Assembly (NCBI RefSeq): GCF_037974355.1
Contig: NZ_CP150235.1
Location: 6,572,001 to 6,636,000, forward strand
Length of the DNA stretch: 64,000 nucleotides
Reading direction: 5' to 3'
DNA from: Paenibacillus sp. FSL R5-0517
GTDB lineage: Bacteria > Bacillota > Bacilli > Paenibacillales > Paenibacillaceae
Below the pieces are notes generated by a model. That model saw only the letters and a program-made list of their open reading frames with translations. It did no database searches and was not told the origin of the DNA. This document shows, in pieces, positions 50,381 through 59,130 of the stretch (its first letter is position 1; every line of letters starts with the position of its first letter). Made by a program: the position numbers and the translations under genes.

Positions 50381-50707
50381 ATGCTCGATGAAAGAGAGAT
50401 TCAAATTAAAGAGAGGATACAAGAAAGGTACGATATTACGGAACAAATATATTCAGCTTGGTTTACTGAAAATCCCGCGATACTTTTACCGAAAAATAGA
50501 TTCTACCAAAAGGAAAACATAGAAAAGTACAGGGCCATCTCATATCTGCTAGACAGAGGATATATCGTTGCACAGCCCGTAAAGAATGATCCGGAAACAA
50601 TTGCAGTAACTATAACCCCTGACGGGATAGACTACTATGAGCAAGGATATCTTCATGGAAAAGCAAACGGCTTTCAAGTCGTCGAAGAGATTAAGAACAC
50701 GAAGTAA
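50381..50707 (+). CDS. Small hypothetical protein, possible winged helix
   Basis: Protein of 108 aa starting at ATG 50381 with GGAGGTG upstream. It is charged; the C-terminal half contains YLLDRGYIVAQPVK and TITPDGIDYYEQGY, a pattern like the wing and last helix of small winged-helix proteins (LTxxGxxYLE). The N-terminus is a Glu/Arg/Lys-rich helix. No DNA-binding signature is certain. It follows the broken SUKH gene by 56 bases in the same AT-rich patch, so it may be the regulator or accessory gene of that unit. Confidence 0.68.
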   Translation: MLDEREIQIKERIQERYDITEQIYSAWFTENPAILLPKNRFYQKENIEKYRAISYLLDRGYIVAQPVKNDPETIAVTITPDGIDYYEQGYLHGKANGFQVVEEIKNTK

Positions 50708-50714
50708 AGAATTG

Positions 50715-50755
50715 TGGAAGTCCTCTGGATATGAAACACTCCCAGAGGCCTTCCA
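50715..50755. terminator. Hairpin after the small gene
   Basis: GGAAGTCCTCTGG pairs with CCAGAGGCCTTCC around a 14-base loop. No T-run follows, so it is a probable weak or Rho-aided terminator between convergent genes. Confidence 0.5.
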
Positions 50756-50839
50756 TATTAGTTCAATTGAAAACATACACCAGCAATAACGCAGTCCAAA
50801 CCTCCCCAACACATCATGGGCTGGAAGTATAATTATATA

Positions 50840-53428
50840 TCAATCTTGTTCATCCTTCGGCATAGTCGGTTCGTCGTCAGGCTTCGCTGTCTCTCTGGAC
50901 TGAATTTCCTCCATCCGACTCGACACCTTCTGATACAAGTAAGAGATGCCAAGCAGCAGCACACCGAAGCTGAAATAGGCAAAGATTTTGCTGCCCGAGG
51001 TGAGCATACCCACATCGTAGAACACCATTTTACCTGTAGCGAACAACGTTAGGCCAAGACCCAGACGCCGAATCATGACATATTTTCTACGGAATCCATA
51101 GGCAATATAGAGAATCGCGAGCAGCAGATAGATCAGGCTGAACATCAGCCCCACATCACCCCACTGGAACTGGATCGTCAGGAATACGGTGATGACCCCT
51201 AGCAGATATACCCCTGCGATAACCGGGTACCATTCAATGCTCTTGAACTGCCTGCGGATGCCTGCAATCAGCAGATCCCTTCCTGCAAAGAACACCCCTA
51301 CGTTAAAGATGATTAGCACCAGCAAACCCACAATCTCTGCCGCTGTATGCTGCTGAACTTCCGGCTGAAGCGCTGGCATGGTTAAGGTGACAGCCAGTGC
51401 AATACAGCAACCAATGGCATGCAGGAAAGTGGTATACATCTGTACGTATGGATCACGCAACAACTTCACTTTACTCAATCCATAGGCCAATGCAATGGTC
51501 AGCGCTGCAAACATGAGTAGCTTGTAGAACATGTATAACAGGAACGTTCCATCCACAGCTCTGGTATACAATTCATTCGATTCATACAGCACGTATAACC
51601 ACAGATTGGCGAGTGTCACATACTTGAATCCGTTCAGGAAGCCCAGCTCCAGCGGGCTATAGTTGAATCTCTCCCTGGCAGATAAGTTGCTGTGAACTGC
51701 CCAGGCATAATAAAGTGTAATCAGCAGGGTCCCCAGCGTGATGCTGGAGTATTTTAACATGAAGTAAGAACGTTCCCCGATGAAGAATAGCGTGAGCAGG
51801 TCATAATACACGAAAGTGATTAGACATAGCAGCACAATACCCCATCCGGCTCGCTCCACCGACTTGAACCGTTTCAGATGTCCAAGCGTAACCAGCAGAA
51901 CCCCTTCAATTAACCAGCCCATCGATAACCACTTGGCACCGAACTGGAACGGAATAATTAGAATGGCAAAGGTCAGGGAAGTGATATAGAAGAGCAGAAT
52001 GGTCTGTTTCTCCTGAGCCATATTGCGCTGAACGAATCGTGCGAGACCCAGATATACCAGGCAGAAGATTAATGCCAACAAGCCCTGAGCATCATTCCAA
52101 TCTGCCACATCAAATAACACGTATAACATTAGGCAACTGATGGTCGTATTCATAGCAAGCAGAGCGAAATCCCACCAGGTTAACTTCATCCGATGTTTGA
52201 ACGGATATGCCAGTGTAATGCCCAGATATAATGCAAACGTCACAATGGAATACAACATGCCAATCTTCTCACTTGGCGACAGCCACAAGAGGATAAGCAT
52301 GGATGGTGTGTTGAACAGGAAACTGATATAGTGCACTACCGGCCATCGTTTGCCGAATGATATGAACACAATAATGCCGTTTAAGAGCAGCAGATAGATC
52401 ATGGCTACATAGACAGCAGTACCCTCAAGCCCGAACGAGAACATATAGGAGAATAGCGGGAGATATCCGCCCACCAGACCGAGTGAACAGATGGTCTTCG
52501 ACTGATACCTTAGGGACAACAATACGGAGATTGCCGATACCAATACAGACAGGGCAAGTCCCGTATATAACCCGATAATATGCAGTAAAAAGTAGCTATA
52601 GAAGATTGACCCGAATAACACGGAGATCCCGCCCCCTAGCAGCCCCATTGCAAACGTCTGCTTTTTGCGGCGGAACAGCCACTCTCCTCCAGCGAGCATT
52701 AGAGCACCCAGCAGGAAAAAGGCTCCGCTCTTCATCTCGTCATTAAACCAGGTCGAGTACGAGTATTGGAACGCTGCTCCAACCCCCAGAATGAGGAGCA
52801 GGATGGCTACTTTGTTGATCCAGCTAAGCCCAATCTTCATCTCCATGCGATTCTGCTTGATCCGGCGCTGAATGGTCTCTTCGCTCAATCCCTCCTCCGC
52901 CATCTGCTCATATCCATGTTCCATATGCCCACGTAGAGCCTCTTCTCGTTCCCATACGGCTCGCTTGTGTGATTCAATGCGCTCCTTCACCTCTGCCGCC
53001 AGGTAAGCAATCCTCTCCTTCATTTGTTGGGAATCCTCTTGTAACTCCTGTGCTGCCTGGTTGTACAGCGCGTTCAGGTTGGACTTGGTTCGATGTTCAT
53101 GGAAGGCAACTCGATCATTATGTACCGCCGTTTTTCCTTGAAAATACGTCTCCATCTTCTCCCGCGATACCCGGATCAGATTAAGCTTCTCATCCAACAT
53201 CTGTTCAGATAACGCCATGCGAAGACGTGCATTCTCTTCTTCCATCTTGCGCGAGCGAAGTTCAAGCTGGTGCAGCTTGAACTTCTGGGCTTCATACTGT
53301 TCCTGTAACTGTTCATTCTTAACGATTAGGTCATCGGACTGGTATTCCTGGAGCAAGGCGTGATACTCCTTCGCCAGCTGTTTCTGCTGCTCCTGAACCT
53401 GTTCAAGTCGATCCTTAAACTCCTTCAT
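50840..53428 (-). CDS. DUF2339 polytopic membrane protein
   Basis: Large membrane protein of 862 aa. The first 190 residues are a coiled coil (heptads of Leu, Gln and Glu, EQVQEQQKQLAKEYHALLQ), probably cytoplasmic. The rest consists of some 24-26 hydrophobic helices beginning near residue 205 (INKVAILLLILGVGAAFQYS), the DUF2339 layout. There is a short acidic tail (AKPDDEPTMPKDEQD). No function is established for DUF2339; its many helices resemble transporter or polymerase scaffolds, but this is speculation. The gene is monocistronic; AGGAAGTAC precedes the ATG. Confidence 0.87.
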   Translation of the reverse strand: MKEFKDRLEQVQEQQKQLAKEYHALLQEYQSDDLIVKNEQLQEQYEAQKFKLHQLELRSRKMEEENARLRMALSEQMLDEKLNLIRVSREKMETYFQGKTAVHNDRVAFHEHRTKSNLNALYNQAAQELQEDSQQMKERIAYLAAEVKERIESHKRAVWEREEALRGHMEHGYEQMAEEGLSEETIQRRIKQNRMEMKIGLSWINKVAILLLILGVGAAFQYSYSTWFNDEMKSGAFFLLGALMLAGGEWLFRRKKQTFAMGLLGGGISVLFGSIFYSYFLLHIIGLYTGLALSVLVSAISVLLSLRYQSKTICSLGLVGGYLPLFSYMFSFGLEGTAVYVAMIYLLLLNGIIVFISFGKRWPVVHYISFLFNTPSMLILLWLSPSEKIGMLYSIVTFALYLGITLAYPFKHRMKLTWWDFALLAMNTTISCLMLYVLFDVADWNDAQGLLALIFCLVYLGLARFVQRNMAQEKQTILLFYITSLTFAILIIPFQFGAKWLSMGWLIEGVLLVTLGHLKRFKSVERAGWGIVLLCLITFVYYDLLTLFFIGERSYFMLKYSSITLGTLLITLYYAWAVHSNLSARERFNYSPLELGFLNGFKYVTLANLWLYVLYESNELYTRAVDGTFLLYMFYKLLMFAALTIALAYGLSKVKLLRDPYVQMYTTFLHAIGCCIALAVTLTMPALQPEVQQHTAAEIVGLLVLIIFNVGVFFAGRDLLIAGIRRQFKSIEWYPVIAGVYLLGVITVFLTIQFQWGDVGLMFSLIYLLLAILYIAYGFRRKYVMIRRLGLGLTLFATGKMVFYDVGMLTSGSKIFAYFSFGVLLLGISYLYQKVSSRMEEIQSRETAKPDDEPTMPKDEQD

Positions 53429-53548
53429 GTACTTCCTCCATTGGTTGATGTTTAATCTTTTCCCTGTATTTTACTATATGTATGCCATAAAAAGAGCTTT
53501 AAACATTAGATATATCCGTACAACGTTTCATCAGTGGGATCTCAAACG

Positions 53549-53588
53549 CAAAAAAAGCCGGGAAGCAACCGCTTCTCCCGACTTTTTA
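53549..53588 (-). terminator. Terminator of the LCP gene
   Basis: AAAAAAAGCCGGGAAG pairs with CTTCTCCCGACTTTTT around CAACCG, with A/T runs on both sides, 33 bases past the LCP stop on the minus strand. Confidence 0.87.
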
Positions 53589-53620
53589 TTCATATGAGCA
53601 TTTTGTACAAGAATGGATGC

Positions 53621-54664
53621 TTAGGCTGCATCCGGTGTATCTGTCTGATCCGCTGTTTCCGGTTCAATAATCTCGGTCGCATCCGGGTCCAGCCAACTGG
53701 CGATCATGCCACGCACATATTGCAGATCGTCCTCTGACAGGTCATAGTACCATGTACCACTGCGCATCGCGCCATCACCCTTCAGCATATAGTTGCTGAT
53801 CGTGGGTGCATTGTCTTTCATATATAAGGACTCGGCAAACTTCACGATGAAGTCCGAAGTCATGTTGGTTGTAAAATTCGATCCGGCAATCTGGATGACG
53901 TCCGGGATCTTGGTCAGATTTTTGACCTCCAGCGCACGATTCATGAAGGCACTTAGGAAAATCCGGTGACGCATCGTCCGATTGAAATCGGAATCTTCCC
54001 GGTAACGCACATAACCAAGCGCTTCTTCGCCGCTATAGATCGGTTTGTTGGCTTCAACGAACAGTTTCTCATGCGCTTTTGATTTGTTCTCGATGTTTTT
54101 CTTGATCGGCAGTTCAACACCACCCACCGCATCAACAATATCCTTGAGCCCATTAAAATTAATCGCGGCATAGAAATCCACTTTGTTCCCGAGCAAATTC
54201 TCCACCGTATCCATCGCCATCTTGGCTTCACCGTGGGCGTACGCTGAGTTAATCTTCGACTTCACATCCCGCCCGACAATCTCGGTATAGGAATCACGTG
54301 GAATGGACAGCAGCAGCACTTTATTGTCTTCTGGACGCACGACGGAATAGATGATCGTATCCGAACGGCTTGGTTCGTTATCGCGTTGATCAATACCGAG
54401 CAACAACAGCGAGAATGGGTCCGTATGTTCCACGACAGGGGCATCCTTATCGCCAGCTGGTTTAAAGGAGTCATCCAAGGCTTCCTTCACCGTACCGGAG
54501 GCGAACATATTAAAGGCAAACACGACGAGTTGCTTTTGATAAATAAATCCAAGTCCTCCGAGCACAAGCAGCACACTTAGGGTGATGATTAATGGCTTCT
54601 TCCATTTCTTCTTCGGTTTCTTCGGCTTCCGTCTTGTTAAATGTGCAGCACTGTTTTCCATCAT
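53621..54664 (-). CDS. LytR-CpsA-Psr (LCP) family cell-wall ligase
   Basis: Membrane-anchored enzyme of 347 aa that transfers anionic polymers such as wall teichoic acids from lipid carriers to peptidoglycan. A basic N-terminus (RRKPKKPKKKWKK) precedes one membrane helix (about 25-45). The LCP domain (about 85-255) has LLLLGIDQRDNEPSRSDTI, where the Arg and Asp bind the pyrophosphate, IPRDSYTEI, NSAYAHGE, VDAVGGVELP, GEEALGYVRYR and RHRIFL. The C-terminus is acidic. The start is ATG 54664 (or 54661). It is monocistronic. Confidence 0.94.
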   Translation of the reverse strand: MMENSAAHLTRRKPKKPKKKWKKPLIITLSVLLVLGGLGFIYQKQLVVFAFNMFASGTVKEALDDSFKPAGDKDAPVVEHTDPFSLLLLGIDQRDNEPSRSDTIIYSVVRPEDNKVLLLSIPRDSYTEIVGRDVKSKINSAYAHGEAKMAMDTVENLLGNKVDFYAAINFNGLKDIVDAVGGVELPIKKNIENKSKAHEKLFVEANKPIYSGEEALGYVRYREDSDFNRTMRHRIFLSAFMNRALEVKNLTKIPDVIQIAGSNFTTNMTSDFIVKFAESLYMKDNAPTISNYMLKGDGAMRSGTWYYDLSEDDLQYVRGMIASWLDPDATEIIEPETADQTDTPDAA

Positions 54665-54773
54665 ATCTCCTTTAATAACGGGTTCTTAGAATCATTTAAC
54701 TATATTAATAACACGTTGACAATAGATTACGTTATAATCTGCATTACATAAATGAACATAAAGGGAGCGATGA

Positions 54774-55751
54774 ATGATGGAATATCGACGTTTGGGCAAT
54801 AGTGGTTTACGGGTATCGGCACTGGGGCTCGGCACCAATGCATTTGGCAAACGCGCGGATGAAGCAGCTTCTACCCGCATTATTCATGCAGCGATGGATC
54901 AGGGCATCAACTTTATCGATACCGCCAATATCTACGCAGGTACCGAATCAGAACGCATCATTGGACAGGCCCTCACAGGTCGTCGGGAAAACGCGGTGCT
55001 TGCGACCAAAGCCGGACTTCCCCGGCATGACGGTCCCCATGGGCGCGGTTCCTCCCGCTACCATCTGCAACAAGAGCTGGAACATAGCCTGCGGCGTCTG
55101 CAAACCGATTATGTGGATCTGTATCAGATCCACACCTTTGATCCGCATACACCGCTGGATGAGACACTCCGCACGCTAGACGATATGGTCACTTCCGGCA
55201 AAGTTCGGTACATCGGCGCCTCCAATTACGCAGCCTGGGAGCTGATGAAAGCTCTCGGGATCAGTGAACAGAAAGGTTATGTGCGCTACATCTCTACCCA
55301 AACCAGCTACTCCCTGGCAGACCGTACGCCTGAACTGGAATTGGTACCGATGTGTCTGGATCAGGGTGTAGGCATTATCCCGTATTTCCCGCTCGCAGGC
55401 GGTATTCTGACGGGTAAATATAACGGACAGGCCAGCATACCTTCCGGCTCCAGAGCCGACACCGACCCGACCTTCAATCGTTTTCTGCTGGAGCATAATC
55501 TTCAACTGAGTGAACAAGTGAGTGCCAAAGCTGCTTCATACGGGTGTTCCCCAAGTGTGCTGTCTCTCGCATGGCTACTGACACGTCCGGCTGTATCCAC
55601 AGTCATTGTTGGCGCTACAGGCACCGAACAGCTGGAGCATAATCTGGCTAGTCTGGATATGTCACTGCCCGATGAGCTGTTGACCGATCTGGATCAGATC
55701 AGTGACTCTTTCCGTCGCCGCGAGCCATTTGCGTCCTACCGAATCGATTAA
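54774..55751 (+). CDS. Aldo/keto reductase (YghZ/potassium-channel-beta-like)
   Basis: NADPH-dependent aldo/keto reductase of about 325 aa. TIM-barrel landmarks: MEYRRLGNSGLRVSALGLG (start), FIDTANIYAGTESERIIG with catalytic Asp-Tyr near 50-55, LATKAGLP with Lys near 80, YVDLYQIHTFD with His near 125, and GASNYAAWE near 158. The C-terminal cofactor motif SVLSLAWLLTRPAVSTVIVGATGTE is seen as LAWLLTRPAVSTVIVGAT. ATG 54777 is a possible alternative start. The true substrate is unknown; methylglyoxal and other aldehydes are typical. It ends at a bidirectional hairpin. Confidence 0.92.
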   Translation: MMEYRRLGNSGLRVSALGLGTNAFGKRADEAASTRIIHAAMDQGINFIDTANIYAGTESERIIGQALTGRRENAVLATKAGLPRHDGPHGRGSSRYHLQQELEHSLRRLQTDYVDLYQIHTFDPHTPLDETLRTLDDMVTSGKVRYIGASNYAAWELMKALGISEQKGYVRYISTQTSYSLADRTPELELVPMCLDQGVGIIPYFPLAGGILTGKYNGQASIPSGSRADTDPTFNRFLLEHNLQLSEQVSAKAASYGCSPSVLSLAWLLTRPAVSTVIVGATGTEQLEHNLASLDMSLPDELLTDLDQISDSFRRREPFASYRID

Positions 55752-55760
55752 AGTAAATGA

Positions 55761-55800
55761 AATGAACCTCCCGACGGATAAAGTCAGGAGGTTCATTTTG
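55761..55800 (+). terminator. Terminator after the aldo/keto reductase
   Basis: AATGAACCTCC and GGAGGTTCATT pair perfectly over 11 bases, followed by TTGATTTTT. Confidence 0.82.
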
Positions 55801-55895
55801 ATTTTTGTATAGACATTATAATCATAAGTATTCAGAAAATTCCCAATTCCACTACAATCTGTAGTTTAATAAATTAAAAAAAATCTTATTATGGA

Positions 55896-56357
55896 TTAGC
55901 CCTCTGTTTTTTGGCGAAGAAACTCCTGCATGATCTGCATATACTCTTCCTTACGATCATCCAAAGTTTCGAAAAAAGCCTTGTCCGACTCCTCAACCAA
56001 GTGGATTCCTTCAATGGCCAATCGGGTTCCTTCTTCCGTTGTGGTAATTATATTGGCACGTGTATCCGTCTGATGACGAGCACGCGTAATCAAGCCTCTC
56101 TTTTCAAGAGCACGCAGAACCTGAGAAGTCACATTAACATCTACTTTGGCAAATTGTGCAATCTGAACCTGAGTGACTCCCTTGCCTTCCTCATCACGTT
56201 CATTGAGCCACAGACAGGCATGCAACAATACAAATTGGGGCTGTGTCAGTTCGAGTGGCTCCAGCACCCTGCGTACTTCCTTTTGCCACATCGCTGTAAC
56301 CTGCCATAACAGATATCCCGGGCTTTCTTGTGCGTTTTTATACCGTGAGCTTTTCAT
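55896..56357 (-). CDS. MarR-family regulator
   Basis: Winged-helix repressor of 153 aa. Features: an N-terminal dimer helix, helix-turn-helix TQVQIAQFAKVDVNVTSQVL with recognition helix (about residues 66-85), LEKRGLITRARHQTDTRANI for the wing with the family Asp/Arg (about 88-107), and a C-terminal dimer helix. No Cys sensor of the OhrR type is present. Ligand and target are unknown; it stands alone. The in-frame start has CATGGAGG-type sequence upstream. Confidence 0.93.
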   Translation of the reverse strand: MKSSRYKNAQESPGYLLWQVTAMWQKEVRRVLEPLELTQPQFVLLHACLWLNERDEEGKGVTQVQIAQFAKVDVNVTSQVLRALEKRGLITRARHQTDTRANIITTTEEGTRLAIEGIHLVEESDKAFFETLDDRKEEYMQIMQEFLRQKTEG

Positions 56358-56487
56358 CTCATACCTCCATGATGTGCGACCTTATGCAACAGATTATGTA
56401 CCCACCAGTCAATGAAGTAAATCCATTATTCATATAACGATGATGGAGATACATCCGTTGCAACCCTGTATGTTCTTTTGAATAAAA

Positions 56488-57165
56488 TTAGCGCGTTGGG
56501 ATGAACTGCTTCACCCATTGTCCGAATCCTTGCGGATTACGGCTCTGTATAAGAATGGTCCCTTCTCCACGGAACCGGCATACCAATCCTTCTCCACTTG
56601 TAACACTGGATAACCAGCCCTGTGAAGCCTTCTCTATACGGTAATCTACATAATGAGGCCATGCCACCAGATGAGCGTTATCCACGATCATTTCTTCACC
56701 TGCTGCCAGATTAATCGCATGGATTGCTCCATAGGAAGACAGAAATACAGTTCCACGTCCACTGATCTCAATAATGAAGAAACCTTCTCCCGAAAAGAGA
56801 CCTTTCTTCAGGTTTTGCATTTTGGTATTCACCTGTATGCCCTCGGTCCCCGCTAGAAATCCATCTTTCTGCACATAGAGTGAATAGGAACCGTCCAATT
56901 CGACAGCTTCTACATCGCCCATGCTTGAAGGTGAGAGCAGAATCTCTGCTGGCCCGCCCGCAGCCGTTAGTTCCTGAAAGAAGAACTTCTCTCCGCTCAG
57001 CATTCGACCGAACCCGGCAAACATTCCACCTTCTGCCGAACCCTTCAGTTCAACCGTTGGCGTCATGGATACCATCGCACCGCTTTCGGCCTTGAAACGC
57101 TCTCCCCGCTGCAAATGTACCTTAAGCATCGCAAAAGCACCATCATATAGAATCTCATAGTTCAC
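56488..57165 (-). CDS. AIM24/TIGR00266-family protein
   Basis: Protein of 225 aa in the TIGR00266/AIM24 family, a beta-rich fold (tryptophan-RNA-binding-attenuator-like) widespread in bacteria and in mitochondria, without a proven reaction. Typical blocks: LQRGERFKAESGAMVSM (near residue 19), GGMFAGFGRMLSGE (near 47), FFQELTAAGGPAEILLSP and FSGEGFFIIEISGRGTVFLSSYGA (near 124, read in parts). The start is GTG 57165, overlapping the HxlR stop (GTGA), so the two are co-translated and the regulator probably controls this gene too. Confidence 0.9.
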   Translation of the reverse strand: MNYEILYDGAFAMLKVHLQRGERFKAESGAMVSMTPTVELKGSAEGGMFAGFGRMLSGEKFFFQELTAAGGPAEILLSPSSMGDVEAVELDGSYSLYVQKDGFLAGTEGIQVNTKMQNLKKGLFSGEGFFIIEISGRGTVFLSSYGAIHAINLAAGEEMIVDNAHLVAWPHYVDYRIEKASQGWLSSVTSGEGLVCRFRGEGTILIQSRNPQGFGQWVKQFIPTR

Positions 57166-57557
57166 GGCTGCACCAGCTCCCTATTGTCAGAGTTAAAATC
57201 ATTGAGCCCATTGTCTTCCAGAACTGCTGATTTGTCTCCGTATTCCTTCACAATATGTTGATCTCCCCAATTACAGAGCGCATTGAGAATCGGTTCAAGA
57301 CTCCGCCCGTAATCACTTAATTCGTATTCTACTTTGGGAGGGACCTGATTGTATACGATTCGGTTAACGATCCCGTCGTTTTCAAGCTCTCTCAGTTGTT
57401 GTGTTAACATTTTCTGTGTAATTGCGGGCATAATACGCTTGAGATCACTGGTTCGTCTTTTCCCATGTGTCAGATGACAGAGAATGACGCATTTCCACTT
57501 GCCACCGATCACCTCCAGAGTAGCTTCAACCGAGATGTTATATTTCTTTCTGACCAT
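57162..57557 (-). CDS. HxlR-family winged-helix regulator
   Basis: Repressor or activator of 131 aa. The HxlR hallmark is clear: VEATLEVIGGKWKCVILCHL (near residues 10-29), RRTSDLKRIMPAITQKMLTQQLRELENDGIVNR is seen as RTSDLKRIMPAITQKMLTQQ and LRELENDGIVNR, and VEYELSDYGRSL (near 75). Many members respond to aldehydes or quinones. It is divergent from an MFS exporter; the gap contains paired AGTAC-type repeats likely to be its operator. The AIM24 gene follows with a 4-base overlap. Confidence 0.93.
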   Translation of the reverse strand: MVRKKYNISVEATLEVIGGKWKCVILCHLTHGKRRTSDLKRIMPAITQKMLTQQLRELENDGIVNRIVYNQVPPKVEYELSDYGRSLEPILNALCNWGDQHIVKEYGDKSAVLEDNGLNDFNSDNRELVQP

Positions 57558-57613
57558 AACTTGTTACCTCCCTGATGAATTGGATTACATCCGTCGCATG
57601 CTGTATAGGCACC

Positions 57614-57646
57614 AAAAAGTACGTAGGGTACTAAAAAGTACGTACT
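57614..57646. promoter_or_regulatory. AGTAC repeat cluster, candidate HxlR operator
   Basis: Two direct copies of AAAAAGTACGTA (57614-57625 and 57633-57644), which also form inverted pairs AGTAC-N5-GTACT (57618-57632) and AGTACGTACT (57637-57646). They sit between the divergent HxlR and MFS genes. HxlR-family operators commonly have GTAC-N-GTAC-type arms. Confidence 0.6.
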
Positions 57647-57721
57647 ATTCAATCTATACTGAATAACTCATAATAGCATTTGCCGGTACGTAAATCTACA
57701 TTCGGGGGAGTTGAGCAAGAA

Positions 57722-58936
57722 ATGTTACAAGATTCAAAACGCAGCACATGGGCGCTGCTGGCACTGGCCATTAGTGCGTTCGCCATCGGTACCACAGAAT
57801 TTATCAGCGTTGGGCTCCTGCCCCTCATTGCAGATGACCTGGGCATTTCCGTAACTACAGCGGGACTGACCGTTACTTTATATGCATTGGGCGTTACCTT
57901 TGGGGCTCCTGTTCTGACCTCACTGACGTCTACCATATCACGCAAAACGCTATTGCTTGCCATCATGATTGTATTCATCGCAGGTAACACGATGGCTGCG
58001 CTATCGACAGGCATTACCATGTTACTCATAGCACGAGTGATATCCGCGCTTGCACATGGCGTATTCATGTCCATCGGCTCCACCATCGCAGCGGATCTGG
58101 TACCTGCCAACCGTAGGGCGAGTGCCATTGCCATCATGTTCTCCGGTCTAACCATTGCCACAGTAACCGGTGTACCTCTCGGTACACTTATCGGTCAACA
58201 TATGGGATGGCGCGCTGCATTTATCCTGATTGTTGGGGTTGGCATCATTGCGATGATTGGAAACCTCATACTCGTGCCATCCACGTTGAAGCGAGGAACA
58301 CGAACGGCATTTCGGGATCAGCTGAAGCTAGTTACAGGTGGGCGCTTGCTGCTTGCTTTTGCCATTACTGCTGTTGGGTACGGAGGAACATTTGTTGTCT
58401 TCACGTATCTGTCCCCATTGTTGCATGATATCAGTGGATATTCCGAGAAAACAGTCGCGTTCATTCTGTTGTTGTACGGAATTGCCATTGCTGTCGGCAA
58501 CATCATCGGCGGCAGAGCAGCCAATCGTAACCCGCTCAAGGCGCTCTTCTACATGTTCATCATTCAGACCATCATTCTAGGTGTCATGTACTTCACCGTT
58601 CCGTTTAAGCTGGCAGCACTGCTCACCATTATGGGGATGGGACTACTTGCCTTCATGAATGTGCCTGGTCTTCAGATGTACGTTGTAACTTTGGCTGAAC
58701 GATATGCACCACAGGCCAAAGATGTAGCCTCAGCCTTTAACATCGCCGCATTTAATGCCGGGATTGCTATAGGTGCCTATTTGGGTGGCGTGATCAATGA
58801 CTCCATGGGTCTGATTCACACGACATGGGTCGGAGCCTTGATGGTTCTTGTAGCTGTAATCCTGACCGCATGGGCTAAAATGCTGGAAAGCAAGGATCAA
58901 CATGGGTCCGTCAACATGGAGAAAGCTTCATTCTAA
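57722..58936 (+). CDS. MFS exporter, AraJ/YdhP-like
   Basis: Major facilitator transporter of 404 aa with 12 hydrophobic helices. It has the N-terminal pattern FAIGTTEFISVGLLPLIADDL (about residues 18-38), split here as FAIGTTEFISVGLLP and LIADDLGIS, and the conserved loop TSTISRKTLLL. It resembles sugar/arabinose efflux proteins AraJ, YdhP and related multidrug exporters. ATG 57722 is preferred; GGGGGAG lies 13 bases before it, a rather long spacing. It probably exports a toxic or signalling compound under control of the divergent HxlR protein. Confidence 0.9.
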   Translation: MLQDSKRSTWALLALAISAFAIGTTEFISVGLLPLIADDLGISVTTAGLTVTLYALGVTFGAPVLTSLTSTISRKTLLLAIMIVFIAGNTMAALSTGITMLLIARVISALAHGVFMSIGSTIAADLVPANRRASAIAIMFSGLTIATVTGVPLGTLIGQHMGWRAAFILIVGVGIIAMIGNLILVPSTLKRGTRTAFRDQLKLVTGGRLLLAFAITAVGYGGTFVVFTYLSPLLHDISGYSEKTVAFILLLYGIAIAVGNIIGGRAANRNPLKALFYMFIIQTIILGVMYFTVPFKLAALLTIMGMGLLAFMNVPGLQMYVVTLAERYAPQAKDVASAFNIAAFNAGIAIGAYLGGVINDSMGLIHTTWVGALMVLVAVILTAWAKMLESKDQHGSVNMEKASF

Positions 58937-59130
58937 TTTCCATTCCGATTTTGGGTCTCACTCTGATATATTTCCATGCCAGTCTTCAAGGGGAACCGGT
59001 TTCATATCGTATTTTATTATACTATATACGTTGAACCCAATTTGATCTACTATGATTTAATTTTGTATGATAAAAAATGATAATTCAGCTTGAAATCACT
59101 GATTTTTACACACTTTAAGGAGGAAATCTC

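Noticed and set aside
48675..50707. Complete toxin-immunity locus
   Set aside because: Only a broken SUKH-type gene is recognisable; no toxin or secretion gene is adjacent.
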